From the NCBI GenBank assembly GCA_041946685.1, contig JBHGAV010000014.1:1-64000 (forward strand): a stretch of DNA of 64,000 bases, written 5' to 3'. The position numbers and the translations under genes were made by a program. The notes beneath the pieces were generated by a model. It did no database searches, had not been told where the DNA came from, and was given only the letters and a program-made list of their open reading frames with translations. The DNA is from JBHGAV01 sp041946685. Lineage in GTDB: Bacteria; Acidobacteriota; Terriglobia; Bryobacterales; Bryobacteraceae. Shown here piece after piece: positions 23,077 to 31,488 of the stretch (position 1 is the first letter of the stretch; each line of letters starts with the position of its first letter).

Positions 23077-24360
23077 CTATCTCAACCCGGCCACGAGGTC
23101 GCCTGTCTGGCCCAACAGCTCCAGCCGCGCGGCCTCCAGGGTGTAGCTGCTCTCGAGGAACGCCAGCCATTTGTCGTCCTCGGCCACCCGTGCCTCTTCC
23201 ACCTGCCGCAGCGAGACCTTCCCTTCCTCCATCTGCGCCAGCAGCACCGACAACTGCTCCCGCGCCACTTCCAGGTCCAGCCGCGCCACGTCCCTCGCCG
23301 TCTCCGCCTGCTTCACCTGCTGGTACTGACGCCGCGCCCGGATCGCCACCCGGCTGCGCGCCGACTCGAGTTCCAGCCGTAGCCTCGCCGCTTCCGTCTC
23401 GGCCTGCGCCACCTGCGCCGCCACGCCCGGCCCTGTGAACAAGGGGATCTGGAACGACACCCCGAGCTGCCCGTTGTGCCTCTGGAACTTGCGGAAGAAG
23501 TCTTCGTAGTTATTGAACCGCCCAAGCAGCGCATACTGCGCCACCAGATCCACGCGCGGCAGCCTGGCCGCTTTCTGCGCCCTGATCTCGAAACCCTTGG
23601 CAGCCATGGCGGACTCCAGGCGCCGCACCTCGGTACTCGCCGCCAACGCCGCTTCCGCGCACGATTCCTCCGTCTGCGGCAGCGCTGCCGCCGCCCCGCG
23701 GTCCTCGGCTGCGACTCGAATTCGCTCGCCCGGCCTGGCGCCGATGAGCGCTCCCAGCAACTCCTCGGCGTACTCCCGGTCAGCTTCGAGCGCTTGCACT
23801 CGCTGGCGCGCCCGGGCAAGATTCAGACCGGCCCGCTTGGACTCGATCGGCAATTCCCGTCCGCCTTCCACCCGCAGCGCGACCGCCTGCCCGATCCGTT
23901 CCAGGCTGGCGACCTGCTTGCGCACCATATCCGCCGCCTTTGCCGCGCGTTCCGCATCCAGATACGTCAGCGCCGCGCGAAGCACGACCTCGTCCCTCTT
24001 CGCCGACGTCTCAATCGCGGCGCCCCGCGCGTTCTCCCTTGCCTGCGCCACCAGGTTCGTCTGCTGCCGGTTGAACAGGAACTGGCTCGCCTGCGCCTGG
24101 ATGATCGAAGGCGTCGACCCTTCGATGCTCATCGGGATGCCGCTGCTGTAAGCCAGCCCGCTCCCCGCCGCCACCTTGGGGTAGAACGGGTCCCTCGTCG
24201 CGCGCGCGGCCTCGGCGGCCTTTCGCTCGTTCAGCCGCATCATCGCGACCTCGGGATTCTGCTTCGCCGCAAGGTCCACCACTTCCTTCAGCGTCAAGAC
24301 CCTCTCCTGAGCACCGGCAACACCTGCCGCCATCAGGACCGCGACCGCGAATCTGTGCAT
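23077..24360 (-). CDS. TolC-family outer membrane efflux protein
   Basis: 427 residues from the ATG at 24360. Signal peptide MHRFAVAVLMAAGVAGAQE is followed by two repeats of the outer-membrane factor family, each with a long coiled coil (about 110-230 and 320-410) and the conserved LTLKEVVDLAAKQNPEV start. It would form the trimeric exit duct of a tripartite pump. It lies 14 bp downstream of a MacB-type permease gene, but no periplasmic adaptor gene is present in the cluster. Confidence 0.85.
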   Translation of the reverse strand: MHRFAVAVLMAAGVAGAQERVLTLKEVVDLAAKQNPEVAMMRLNERKAAEAARATRDPFYPKVAAGSGLAYSSGIPMSIEGSTPSIIQAQASQFLFNRQQTNLVAQARENARGAAIETSAKRDEVVLRAALTYLDAERAAKAADMVRKQVASLERIGQAVALRVEGGRELPIESKRAGLNLARARQRVQALEADREYAEELLGALIGARPGERIRVAAEDRGAAAALPQTEESCAEAALAASTEVRRLESAMAAKGFEIRAQKAARLPRVDLVAQYALLGRFNNYEDFFRKFQRHNGQLGVSFQIPLFTGPGVAAQVAQAETEAARLRLELESARSRVAIRARRQYQQVKQAETARDVARLDLEVAREQLSVLLAQMEEGKVSLRQVEEARVAEDDKWLAFLESSYTLEAARLELLGQTGDLVAGLR

Positions 24361-24374
24361 GAGGATTGTCCCTC

Positions 24375-25580
24375 CTATTCGTATCGAAGCGCTTCTGTGG
24401 GATTCAGCCGCGCGGCGCGATTGGCGGGCAACAGGCCGAACACCAGCCCGACCAGGCAACTGACCGCGAAGGCTACTACGATCGAGGTGATCGAGATGGG
24501 CACGCGCACGCCTTCAGCGAAGAATTGCACGCTGGCCGGCAGCGCCACCCCGACCAGGATTCCGACCAACCCGCCCGAAAGGCTCAGCAGTATCGCTTCG
24601 AGCAGGAACTGCTGGAGCACCACCCGGCGCGAAGCACCCACCGACATCCGTATTCCGATTTCGCGCGTCCGCTCCGTCACCGTCACCAGCATGATGTTCA
24701 TGATCCCTATGCCCGAGATGATCAGCGCGATGGCCGAGATCAGGATCAGGACAATGGTGAGGATCAGCGCGATGTTCTGGGCCGTATCCAGGATCGCGGT
24801 CAGGTTGTCGACGTAATACCGCGCGCCCGCCCTGTGCCGGCTCTCGAGCAGAGTCTTCACCGCCGCGGTCACCTGCACCACATCCTCGGCTCGCCGGACC
24901 TGAACGTACATCGGGTCGATGCGCTCCACCGGTGCGAAGTACCGGATCACGCTGAGCGGAATCAGCACGCTTTCACTGGCCATCTCCGAGAAGCCGAAAC
25001 TGGAGACTCTCTCCCGGAACGTGCCGATCACCGTGAATTGTATGCCGTGGACCTTCAGAATCTGCCCCACGGCGGCTTCCTGACTGCCGTACAGCCTCTG
25101 TGCCAACTTCTCTGTGAGCAGCGCTACCTTCTGCCGCAGGCTGACGTCGCTCCAGTCCATCCAGCGTCCGGAGAGCAGAACCAGGTTCCTGACCGAGTAG
25201 TAGTACTCGTCCGAGCCGATGACCTTTACGTCCTCCTCGCGGCCCCCGATCAGCATGCGGTCAAACTGGGCGATGACCCCCGTCGCCGCGACAATCTGCT
25301 CTCCGAACCGCTCGCGTACCGCCTCGATGTCCGCGATCTTCACGAAATCGGCGTCCACGTCCACGCCCGGCTGTCCGCCGCTCTCGTAGTAGGCGTAGAT
25401 CAGGTTGGAGCCGATCCCCCGGATCTGCTCCAGGATGAAGTCGCGGCTGGTGAGGGAGATCGTAACCACCAGGATGACGGATGCGTTGCCGATTACCATG
25501 CCGAGCGCGGTTAGCAGCGACCGCACCCGGTTGGCGCTCAAGGCCCGCAGGCTGAAGCGCAGTGCCTCACCGATCTGCAT
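24375..25580 (-). CDS. MacB-type ABC permease (no ATPase domain)
   Basis: 401 residues. Four membrane spans: one after the N-terminal ALRALSANRVRSLLTALGMVIG, then a large periplasmic domain (about 50-260), then three spans beginning ALILTIVLILISAIALIISGIGIMNIMLV. TERTREIGIRMSVGAS is the FtsX/MacB family motif and the end AARLNPTEALRYE is typical. MacB normally carries the ATPase in the same chain; here it is absent and no ATPase gene adjoins. The start overlaps the end of the TPR gene by 14 bp. Confidence 0.88.
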   Translation of the reverse strand: MQIGEALRFSLRALSANRVRSLLTALGMVIGNASVILVVTISLTSRDFILEQIRGIGSNLIYAYYESGGQPGVDVDADFVKIADIEAVRERFGEQIVAATGVIAQFDRMLIGGREEDVKVIGSDEYYYSVRNLVLLSGRWMDWSDVSLRQKVALLTEKLAQRLYGSQEAAVGQILKVHGIQFTVIGTFRERVSSFGFSEMASESVLIPLSVIRYFAPVERIDPMYVQVRRAEDVVQVTAAVKTLLESRHRAGARYYVDNLTAILDTAQNIALILTIVLILISAIALIISGIGIMNIMLVTVTERTREIGIRMSVGASRRVVLQQFLLEAILLSLSGGLVGILVGVALPASVQFFAEGVRVPISITSIVVAFAVSCLVGLVFGLLPANRAARLNPTEALRYE

Positions 25581-26139
25581 GGCTCTCCACGGATCTCCCT
25601 TGCTTTGCCAGAAACTCGGCCAGGTCCTTCCTGCGGCTTGGATTGTCGGGCTCCATCTCAAGGGCCTTACGGAAATGCTCTTCGGCGGCCTTGAGGTCTT
25701 TCTTCTTCATCGCGATCTGCGCCATACGGTAGTGATACTCGGGCGGATCGAGGTCTTTCAATCTCTCCGCCAAGGCTACAGCCTTGTCGATACCGCCCCC
25801 GAGGAAACCGGGGGCTCCCAGGTAGTAATCCAGCAGATCGCCGCCCGCTTCTCTGCTCTTGGGATTCAGCGCCACGGCCTGCTCAAAACTCTTCCTGGCT
25901 TTCACGGCGAGTCCGGGAGCCGTGACGAAACTGGAGGTCTCCGCGCGCCTTCCGTAGGCCCGTCCCAGCCACAGGTGCAATTCGAAGTCGCCGGGAGACT
26001 GGCGCACCAACTCTTCCAGCATTTCACTGGCCCGCTTGTACTCCTTGCGCTCGTAAAGCTGGCGGGCGCGCTCCAGGCTCGCCTTCTCATCCGCGCCGAA
26101 CGCGGCCGACAAGACAGCCAGAATCAACAACTTACGCAT
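25567..26139 (-). CDS. secreted TPR protein
   Basis: 190 residues. The signal peptide MRKLLILAVLSAAFGA is followed by TPR-like helices: LYERKEYKRASEMLEELVRQSPGDFELHLWLGRAYGR, a central insertion, and YHYRMAQIAMKKKDLKAAEEHFRKALEMEPDNPS. It is probably periplasmic and a protein-protein adaptor. It overlaps the MacB-type permease gene by 14 bp and is 11 bp downstream of the polytopic membrane protein gene, so all four minus-strand genes may form one unit. Confidence 0.75.
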   Translation of the reverse strand: MRKLLILAVLSAAFGADEKASLERARQLYERKEYKRASEMLEELVRQSPGDFELHLWLGRAYGRRAETSSFVTAPGLAVKARKSFEQAVALNPKSREAGGDLLDYYLGAPGFLGGGIDKAVALAERLKDLDPPEYHYRMAQIAMKKKDLKAAEEHFRKALEMEPDNPSRRKDLAEFLAKQGRSVESHADR

Positions 26140-26150
26140 ACATTCCCATT

Positions 26151-27566
26151 CTACCGCCCGATCCTGCACACAGACAGTCCCCCCTGCTGGTAAGGACATG
26201 CCAGCCCCTGGGGCGACGCGCGAGCCAGCAGGACCCAGCTTACTCCGTACCTGGTCTTCAGCCCCTCAAAGTCCGCTGCCTGAAACCGCGACATGCCCCG
26301 CTGGGCTTCGACCTGGGCGAGCCACTCCTCCGCAAGCTCCGGCATCAGGCTGGCAGGACCGCTGTCCTTGGCCGCGTCCGCCAGGCGGCTCCTCTGCGCC
26401 AATACGCGGAAGCCCTGGTGATCCTCTCCCGGCAGGGACATGTACTCGGGATCGAGCGCAAACAGCGCGTCCTTCGGCGTGTTCGTTCGGATCCACCGGA
26501 ACACCCTCACCCAGGGATTCGGCGAGTCAGTCCAAGGCCACTCCAGGTGCGGCGTCGCCGGGAAGAGCTGCCTCTGCGCGTACCACATGCCGCCGGACAG
26601 CGGAACCAGCAGCAGGGCCCAGCGCCAGGCGTGCCGCTTCAGAACATACTCACCCAGCAGCCCTCCAATGAGCAAGAACATCAGGATGTAGACAAGGTGA
26701 AGGCTGCGCATCGGCTGGGTCCTACTCAGCGAGGCCAGGCCGGGCAGACACACCGCCAGCCCCGCCACCAGGAAGACCGCCTGGAAGATCACCAGCGCGC
26801 GACCGAGAGTCTGAATTGGGCCAGGCCGCTGGCGGCCGATCCACGCCAGAATCGCCATCGGGGCAATCGCGCCAATCCACTCGTACCACGCCCATTTCGT
26901 GATCATGTGGTACGGCAGCTTCTTCAACACTTCTTCGTATGCGGGTGTGACCGGCGCCAGCAGGAACACTCCGGCCACAGCCAAGCTTTGCCGGACCCGC
27001 ACCAGTTCATAGCTTCCCCATAGCGCCGCCGCCAGCACGCCCATGAGCGGATGCACCGCTACGGTGAACAACGCCCACAACAAGGCCCTCCCGCGCCTGC
27101 CTTCAAGCGCCGTCGCCAGCACGAGAACGGCGCCCGGCGTCGCCAGCGACCGCGAAGTGAGATATTGGTCCATGATGTACAGGGCCGTCCCTGCGACGGG
27201 GATCGTGAGAAGCCCTGCCACCAGCGCCACTCCTCCCCACACCGCCGGGCTCCCGCGGAAGCACAATCGCGCGATCCGGTGGCAGGCCCACAACAGCAGG
27301 AAGATGCTGGCCAGGTGCCACGCCAGCAGCGCCACCCCGACTGGCAGATGACTCAACCGTATGGAGCCCGCCACGAGGTAGGGGAACAGCGTCAGGCGTG
27401 CGTGGGCCAGCGCAAAGGCAGCATCGTGCGGGTACAGCGACGGATCGAGCAGCTTGAACACACTGGGCAAGTAGACCTCGGCATCCTCGGCCGCCGGATG
27501 GTAGCCGTGCACCATCACCGCGCCGATCGTCAGGGCCAGTAGCGCAAACAGGTGAGCCGGCTTCAT
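26151..27566 (-). CDS. polytopic membrane protein of unknown function
   Basis: 471 residues with about ten predicted membrane helices from the N-terminus to residue 340, then a soluble C-terminal domain (about 350-471). The N-terminal MKPAHLFALLALTIGAVMVHGYHPAAEDAEVYLPSVFK places an acidic loop after the first span. The soluble part contains DALFALDPEYMSLPGEDHQGFRVLAQRSRLAD. The architecture recalls GT-C glycosyltransferase-like proteins such as DUF6798/dolichyl-phosphate-mannose families, but the match is not firm. Its ATG is only 7 bp from the divergent iorA ATG. Confidence 0.7.
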   Translation of the reverse strand: MKPAHLFALLALTIGAVMVHGYHPAAEDAEVYLPSVFKLLDPSLYPHDAAFALAHARLTLFPYLVAGSIRLSHLPVGVALLAWHLASIFLLLWACHRIARLCFRGSPAVWGGVALVAGLLTIPVAGTALYIMDQYLTSRSLATPGAVLVLATALEGRRGRALLWALFTVAVHPLMGVLAAALWGSYELVRVRQSLAVAGVFLLAPVTPAYEEVLKKLPYHMITKWAWYEWIGAIAPMAILAWIGRQRPGPIQTLGRALVIFQAVFLVAGLAVCLPGLASLSRTQPMRSLHLVYILMFLLIGGLLGEYVLKRHAWRWALLLVPLSGGMWYAQRQLFPATPHLEWPWTDSPNPWVRVFRWIRTNTPKDALFALDPEYMSLPGEDHQGFRVLAQRSRLADAAKDSGPASLMPELAEEWLAQVEAQRGMSRFQAADFEGLKTRYGVSWVLLARASPQGLACPYQQGGLSVCRIGR

Positions 27567-27573
27567 TGCTACA

Positions 27574-29211
27574 ATGTCCCTTTACCTCGCCGTGCTTCCT
27601 TCTGAGTCTCGCACAAGCCAGCCGCAACGCCTGCTCGTGAGCGGCAATGAGGCCGTGGCCCTCGCCGCGCGCGATGCGGCGGTCCGGCTCGGAACGGGCT
27701 ACCCGGGAACCCCCTCCACCGAGATCCTCGAAGCCTTTTCCGAGTACGGCGGAAAGGCGCAGTGGGCGCCCAACGAGAAGGTCGCCCTGGAAGTCGCAAT
27801 CGGCGTGTCCTTCGCGGGCGCGCGGGCGCTGGTCACCATGAAGCACGTGGGCCTCAACGTCGCCGCGGACCCCCTGTTCACGGTGGCCTACACCGGAGTC
27901 ACCGGCGCCCTGGTCGTCGTCTCCGCCGACGATCCGGGGATGGCTTCCAGCCAGAACGAGCAGGATAACCGCCGCTACGCCGTCGCCGCGGGCGTCCCCA
28001 TGCTGGAGCCTTCCGATTCGCAGGAGGCCTACGACTCTACTCTCCTCGCCATCCTGGTCTCCGAGCGCTGGGGCGTCCCCACTCTGCTTCGCATGACCAC
28101 GCGCGTGTGCCACTCGAAGACCGTGCTTTGTCGACGGGATCCCGTGGAAGCACCCGCTCCCCCCGCTTTCCGGCGTGACATACCCGGAAGAGTCATGATT
28201 CCCGCCTACGCACGGCCCGCGCACCAGCGCTTGCGCGCGAAGCTGAGCTCGATCGCCGCGTGGAACGAGTCCTCGGGTCCGAACCGCAAGCAAGATGGCA
28301 GTTCCGAGCTCGGCATTGTCGCTTCCGGCGTCGCTTTCATGCATGCGCGCGAGGCCGCGCCCGACGCCGCCATACTGAAGCTGGGCATGACCTACCCCCT
28401 GCCCGTCGAAGCCATTCGGAGGTTCGCCGCCTCCGTCGATCGCTGCGTGGTGGTGGAAGAGGGCGACCCCTACCTGGCCGATGCCATCCGCGCGGCGGGT
28501 ATCCCGGTCGAATCCGCACCCGAGATGTATCGCTTCGGCGAGCTGAACGTCGCCCGCGTGCGCCGCATCCTGGCGGGCGACCTAAGGCCTGAACCGCCTG
28601 CTCCCGCCGGTACGCCCCCCAGCCTGTGCAGGGGCTGCCCGCACCGCGTGGTCTTCCAGGCTCTGCATGACCTGGACTGCATCGTCTCGGGGGACATCGG
28701 CTGCTACTCGCTCGGCGCGCTCCCGCCTTTCGAGGCCATGGACACGCTGGTGTGCATGGGCGCCGCCGTCGGCGTGGGCCTGGGTCTGCGTCACGCTCTG
28801 CCTCCCGGCGAGGCGCGGCGCGTGGTCAGCGTGATCGGCGACAGCACCTTCGTTCACAGCGGCATCACCGGCCTGGTCGAGATGGTCTACAATCCGCCGC
28901 CGGGCGGGCACCTGCTGCTGATCCTGGACAACAGCACCACCGCCATGACCGGGTTGCAGGAGCACCCCGGCACCGGCCGCACGCTCGACCACCAGCCCAC
29001 GGGCAAGGTGCGTTTCGAGGAACTGGCGCGGTCGCTCGGCGTCCCCCGGGTGCATGTGCTGGACCCCACCCAGGATCCGGCTCGCTTCCGGGAGCTGGTG
29101 AAAGAGTGCCTGGATTCGGGAGAGCTCTCCATGATCGTGGCGCGGCGCGACTGTCTGCTGGCGGCCCGTCACATCAGGGAGTACTCCAAGTGCGAGGCGA
29201 ACGATGAGTGA
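27574..29211 (+). CDS. iorA: indolepyruvate:ferredoxin oxidoreductase alpha subunit, without a ferredoxin domain
   Basis: 545 residues. It oxidatively decarboxylates aryl pyruvates to aryl-acetyl-CoA with thiamine diphosphate. The PP-type N-terminal half starts RLLVSGNEAVALAARDAAVRLGTGYPGTPSTEIL. The ThDP-binding half has PSLCRGCPHR near 346-355, GDIGCYSLG, and GDSTFVHSGITGLVEMVYN. The usual C-terminal 2[4Fe-4S] domain of IorA is missing: the protein ends REYSKCEANDE. The start is leaderless or poorly placed, with no ribosome site, and lies 7 bp from the divergent gene. It overlaps iorB by 8 bp. Confidence 0.88.
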   Translation: MSLYLAVLPSESRTSQPQRLLVSGNEAVALAARDAAVRLGTGYPGTPSTEILEAFSEYGGKAQWAPNEKVALEVAIGVSFAGARALVTMKHVGLNVAADPLFTVAYTGVTGALVVVSADDPGMASSQNEQDNRRYAVAAGVPMLEPSDSQEAYDSTLLAILVSERWGVPTLLRMTTRVCHSKTVLCRRDPVEAPAPPAFRRDIPGRVMIPAYARPAHQRLRAKLSSIAAWNESSGPNRKQDGSSELGIVASGVAFMHAREAAPDAAILKLGMTYPLPVEAIRRFAASVDRCVVVEEGDPYLADAIRAAGIPVESAPEMYRFGELNVARVRRILAGDLRPEPPAPAGTPPSLCRGCPHRVVFQALHDLDCIVSGDIGCYSLGALPPFEAMDTLVCMGAAVGVGLGLRHALPPGEARRVVSVIGDSTFVHSGITGLVEMVYNPPPGGHLLLILDNSTTAMTGLQEHPGTGRTLDHQPTGKVRFEELARSLGVPRVHVLDPTQDPARFRELVKECLDSGELSMIVARRDCLLAARHIREYSKCEANDE

Positions 29212-29713
29212 AGGCGCGGTCGTCAACGTGGTGATCGCCGGCCTCGGCGGCCAGGGCGTGCTCAAGGCCTCCGACATCGTGGCGCTCGCGGCATTCCACG
29301 CCGGACTCGACGTCAAGAAGAGCGAGGTCCACGGAATGAGCCAGCGCGGCGGCTCCGTCGCCAGCGATGTGCGCTTCGGCGCCCGGGTGCTGAGTCCCAT
29401 GGTCCCCCCCGGCGAAGCGGACTACCTCGTGCTCCTCGACCCCGGACAACTGGATGCCAACCGCGGCCTGCTCAAGAGCGGAGGTATACTGATCCATCCG
29501 GGTCTGATCGATCCCGCCGCGCTTCCCTCGGCGCGCAGCTTGAACGTGGCGCTGGCGGGAGTGCTCAGCAGCCGCCTCAGCATAGCGGAGGAGCACTGGC
29601 TCGCCGCAATACGCCAGAGTCTCGCTGAGCATCTTGTCGAAGCCAACGTCGCCGCGTTTCAGGTGGGGAGGAGGACGGCCTTGCCGGAGTCTTCATATGA
29701 TCGCAACGAGTAA
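29204..29713 (+). CDS. iorB: indolepyruvate oxidoreductase beta subunit
   Basis: 169 residues, gamma-domain type of 2-oxoacid:ferredoxin oxidoreductases. VVIAGLGGQGVLKASDIVALAA and SEVHGMSQRGGSVASDVRFG are the conserved CoA-binding segments. It overlaps iorA by 8 bp and the downstream paaK-type gene by 17 bp. It forms the catalytic pair with IorA. Confidence 0.92.
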   Translation: MSEGAVVNVVIAGLGGQGVLKASDIVALAAFHAGLDVKKSEVHGMSQRGGSVASDVRFGARVLSPMVPPGEADYLVLLDPGQLDANRGLLKSGGILIHPGLIDPAALPSARSLNVALAGVLSSRLSIAEEHWLAAIRQSLAEHLVEANVAAFQVGRRTALPESSYDRNE

Positions 29714-31034
29714 AGCCGCAGCAACGCTCTTCAACCCGGCCAGCGCGCCGGACTATGTACCCAAGCCCCTGCTGCGCAGTTTGCAGTTGGAGCGTCTTCA
29801 GTCCGTGGTGCGCCGTGCATACGAAAGGGTTGAGCCGTACCAGGCCCGGATGCTGGGGTGCGGCGTAACGCCACCCGGCATCGTCTCCCTCGGCGACATC
29901 TCCCGGTTGCCCTTCACGGTCAAGGCCGACCTGCGCGACAACTACCCCTTCGGGCTCTTCGCCAGCCCCATGGAGGACATCGTACGCCTGCACGCCTCCA
30001 GCGGAACCACCGGCAAGCCGATTGTCGTGGCCTACACGCAGAGCGACGTGGACGTATGGACCGATGCCATGGTCCGCACCCTCGCCGGCTGCGGGCTCGG
30101 CAAAGGCGACGTCATCCAGAACGCATACGGGTACGGGCTGTTCACCGGCGGCCTAGGTGCCCACTACGGCGCCGAGGGGTTGGGCGCGACGGTCATCCCT
30201 ATCTCGGGCGGCAACACCGACCGGCAGATCATGGTCATGAAGGACTTCGGCGTCACTGCCATTTGCTCGACGCCGAGCTACTTTGTTCACCTGGTGGAAC
30301 GCGCCGGCGAGCTCGGCATCGACATGCGCAAGCTCCCCTTGAAGGCCGGCGTCTTCGGCGCGGAGCCATGGAGCGAGTCGATGCGGCGGCACATCGAGTC
30401 CGCAACGCACATCAAGGCCTACGACATCTATGGCCTCAGCGAGATCACCGGTCCCGGTGTCGCCTTCGAGTGCATCGAGCAGAACGGCCTCCACGTCCTC
30501 GAGGACTATTTCTATCCCGAGATCGTCGATCCTGCCACCGGCCGCCCCCTGCCCGAAGGCGAGGAAGGCGAGCTCGTCCTGACCACCCTGAGCAAGATGG
30601 CCATGCCGATCCTGCGCTACCGCACGCGCGATATCACCGCCGTGATTCCGGAAGAGTGCCCGTGCGGCCGCACGTTGCGGCGCATCCGCCGGATTACCCG
30701 CCGCAGCGACGACATGTTTATTATCCGCGGCGTGAACGTCTTCCCATCCCAGGTGGAGACGGCCCTGCTCGCCGTGGAAGGGACGGTGCCCCACTATCTG
30801 ATCATCCTCACGCGGGAAAAGGGACTGGATCAGATGGAGGTCCAGGTGGAAGTCACCCCGGAGGTCTTCAGCGACAAGATCGGCGCGCTGGAGCAGTTGC
30901 AGGCGCGACTGGTGCATGCCCTGGACCAGGTCCTGGGGATCAGGGTGGAGGTGCGGCTGGTCGAGCCGCGCGGCATTCAGAGAAGCGAGGGCAAGGCCAA
31001 GCGGTTGATCGACCGCCGCAACCTGGCCGACTGA
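29697..31034 (+). CDS. paaK: phenylacetate-CoA ligase type enzyme
   Basis: 445 residues from the ATG at 29697, behind GGAG. It is an adenylate-forming ligase: the phosphate-binding loop ASSGTTGKPIVV is near 101-112, YGLSEITGPG marks the aryl-binding core, RTRDIT the linker and RGVNVFPSQVE the C-terminal domain. It converts aryl acetates to CoA thioesters, or in reverse makes ATP from aryl-acetyl-CoA. In this operon with iorAB the reverse use is plausible (inference). Confidence 0.9.
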   Translation: MIATSKAAATLFNPASAPDYVPKPLLRSLQLERLQSVVRRAYERVEPYQARMLGCGVTPPGIVSLGDISRLPFTVKADLRDNYPFGLFASPMEDIVRLHASSGTTGKPIVVAYTQSDVDVWTDAMVRTLAGCGLGKGDVIQNAYGYGLFTGGLGAHYGAEGLGATVIPISGGNTDRQIMVMKDFGVTAICSTPSYFVHLVERAGELGIDMRKLPLKAGVFGAEPWSESMRRHIESATHIKAYDIYGLSEITGPGVAFECIEQNGLHVLEDYFYPEIVDPATGRPLPEGEEGELVLTTLSKMAMPILRYRTRDITAVIPEECPCGRTLRRIRRITRRSDDMFIIRGVNVFPSQVETALLAVEGTVPHYLIILTREKGLDQMEVQVEVTPEVFSDKIGALEQLQARLVHALDQVLGIRVEVRLVEPRGIQRSEGKAKRLIDRRNLAD

Positions 31035-31044
31035 CGAGGCCGTT

Positions 31045-31488
31045 ATGAAGATCCAACAACTGTCGTTGTTCCTGGAGAACAAGCCCGGACATCTGCTGGA
31101 GCCGTGCCGCCTCCTGGCGGACGCCGGCGTGAACATTCGTACGCTCACCCTGGCCGATACCCAGCAATTCGGGATTCTGCGGATGATCGTCTCCGACCCG
31201 GCCAAGGCCACCGCCGTACTCAAGGAGAAAGGTTACGTGGTGGCAGTGACCGAAGTGCTCGCCGTCGAAGTCCCGGATAGTCCGGGCGGGCTGGCCCACA
31301 TGCTGGAAACTATCGCAGGGAGCTCCGTCAACATCGAGTACATGTATGCCTTCACCTTTGGACGGCAGGGCAAAGCCGTGCTGATCTTCCGCTTTGACGA
31401 TCCCGACCAGGCCATGACGCACCTCCAGCGTGGCGGCATCAACGTTATCGACAGCGTGGAGATATACAACTTCGAGGCCCGCGGATGA
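31045..31488 (+). CDS. ACT-domain protein associated with iorAB-paaK
   Basis: 147 residues, two ACT domains in tandem: KIQQLSLFLENKPGHLLEPCRLLADAGVNI and EVPDSPGGLAHMLETIAGSSVNIEYMYAF. Such stand-alone double-ACT proteins sit in phenylacetate-CoA ligase and ior operons and probably sense an aromatic amino acid. It starts 10 bp after the ligase gene and overlaps the aminotransferase gene by four bases. Confidence 0.88.
   Translation: MKIQQLSLFLENKPGHLLEPCRLLADAGVNIRTLTLADTQQFGILRMIVSDPAKATAVLKEKGYVVAVTEVLAVEVPDSPGGLAHMLETIAGSSVNIEYMYAFTFGRQGKAVLIFRFDDPDQAMTHLQRGGINVIDSVEIYNFEARG

Noticed and set aside
27103..28344. Minus-strand open frame of 413 codons
   Set aside because: It crosses the divergent start sites of the membrane protein and iorA, both well supported on other frames.
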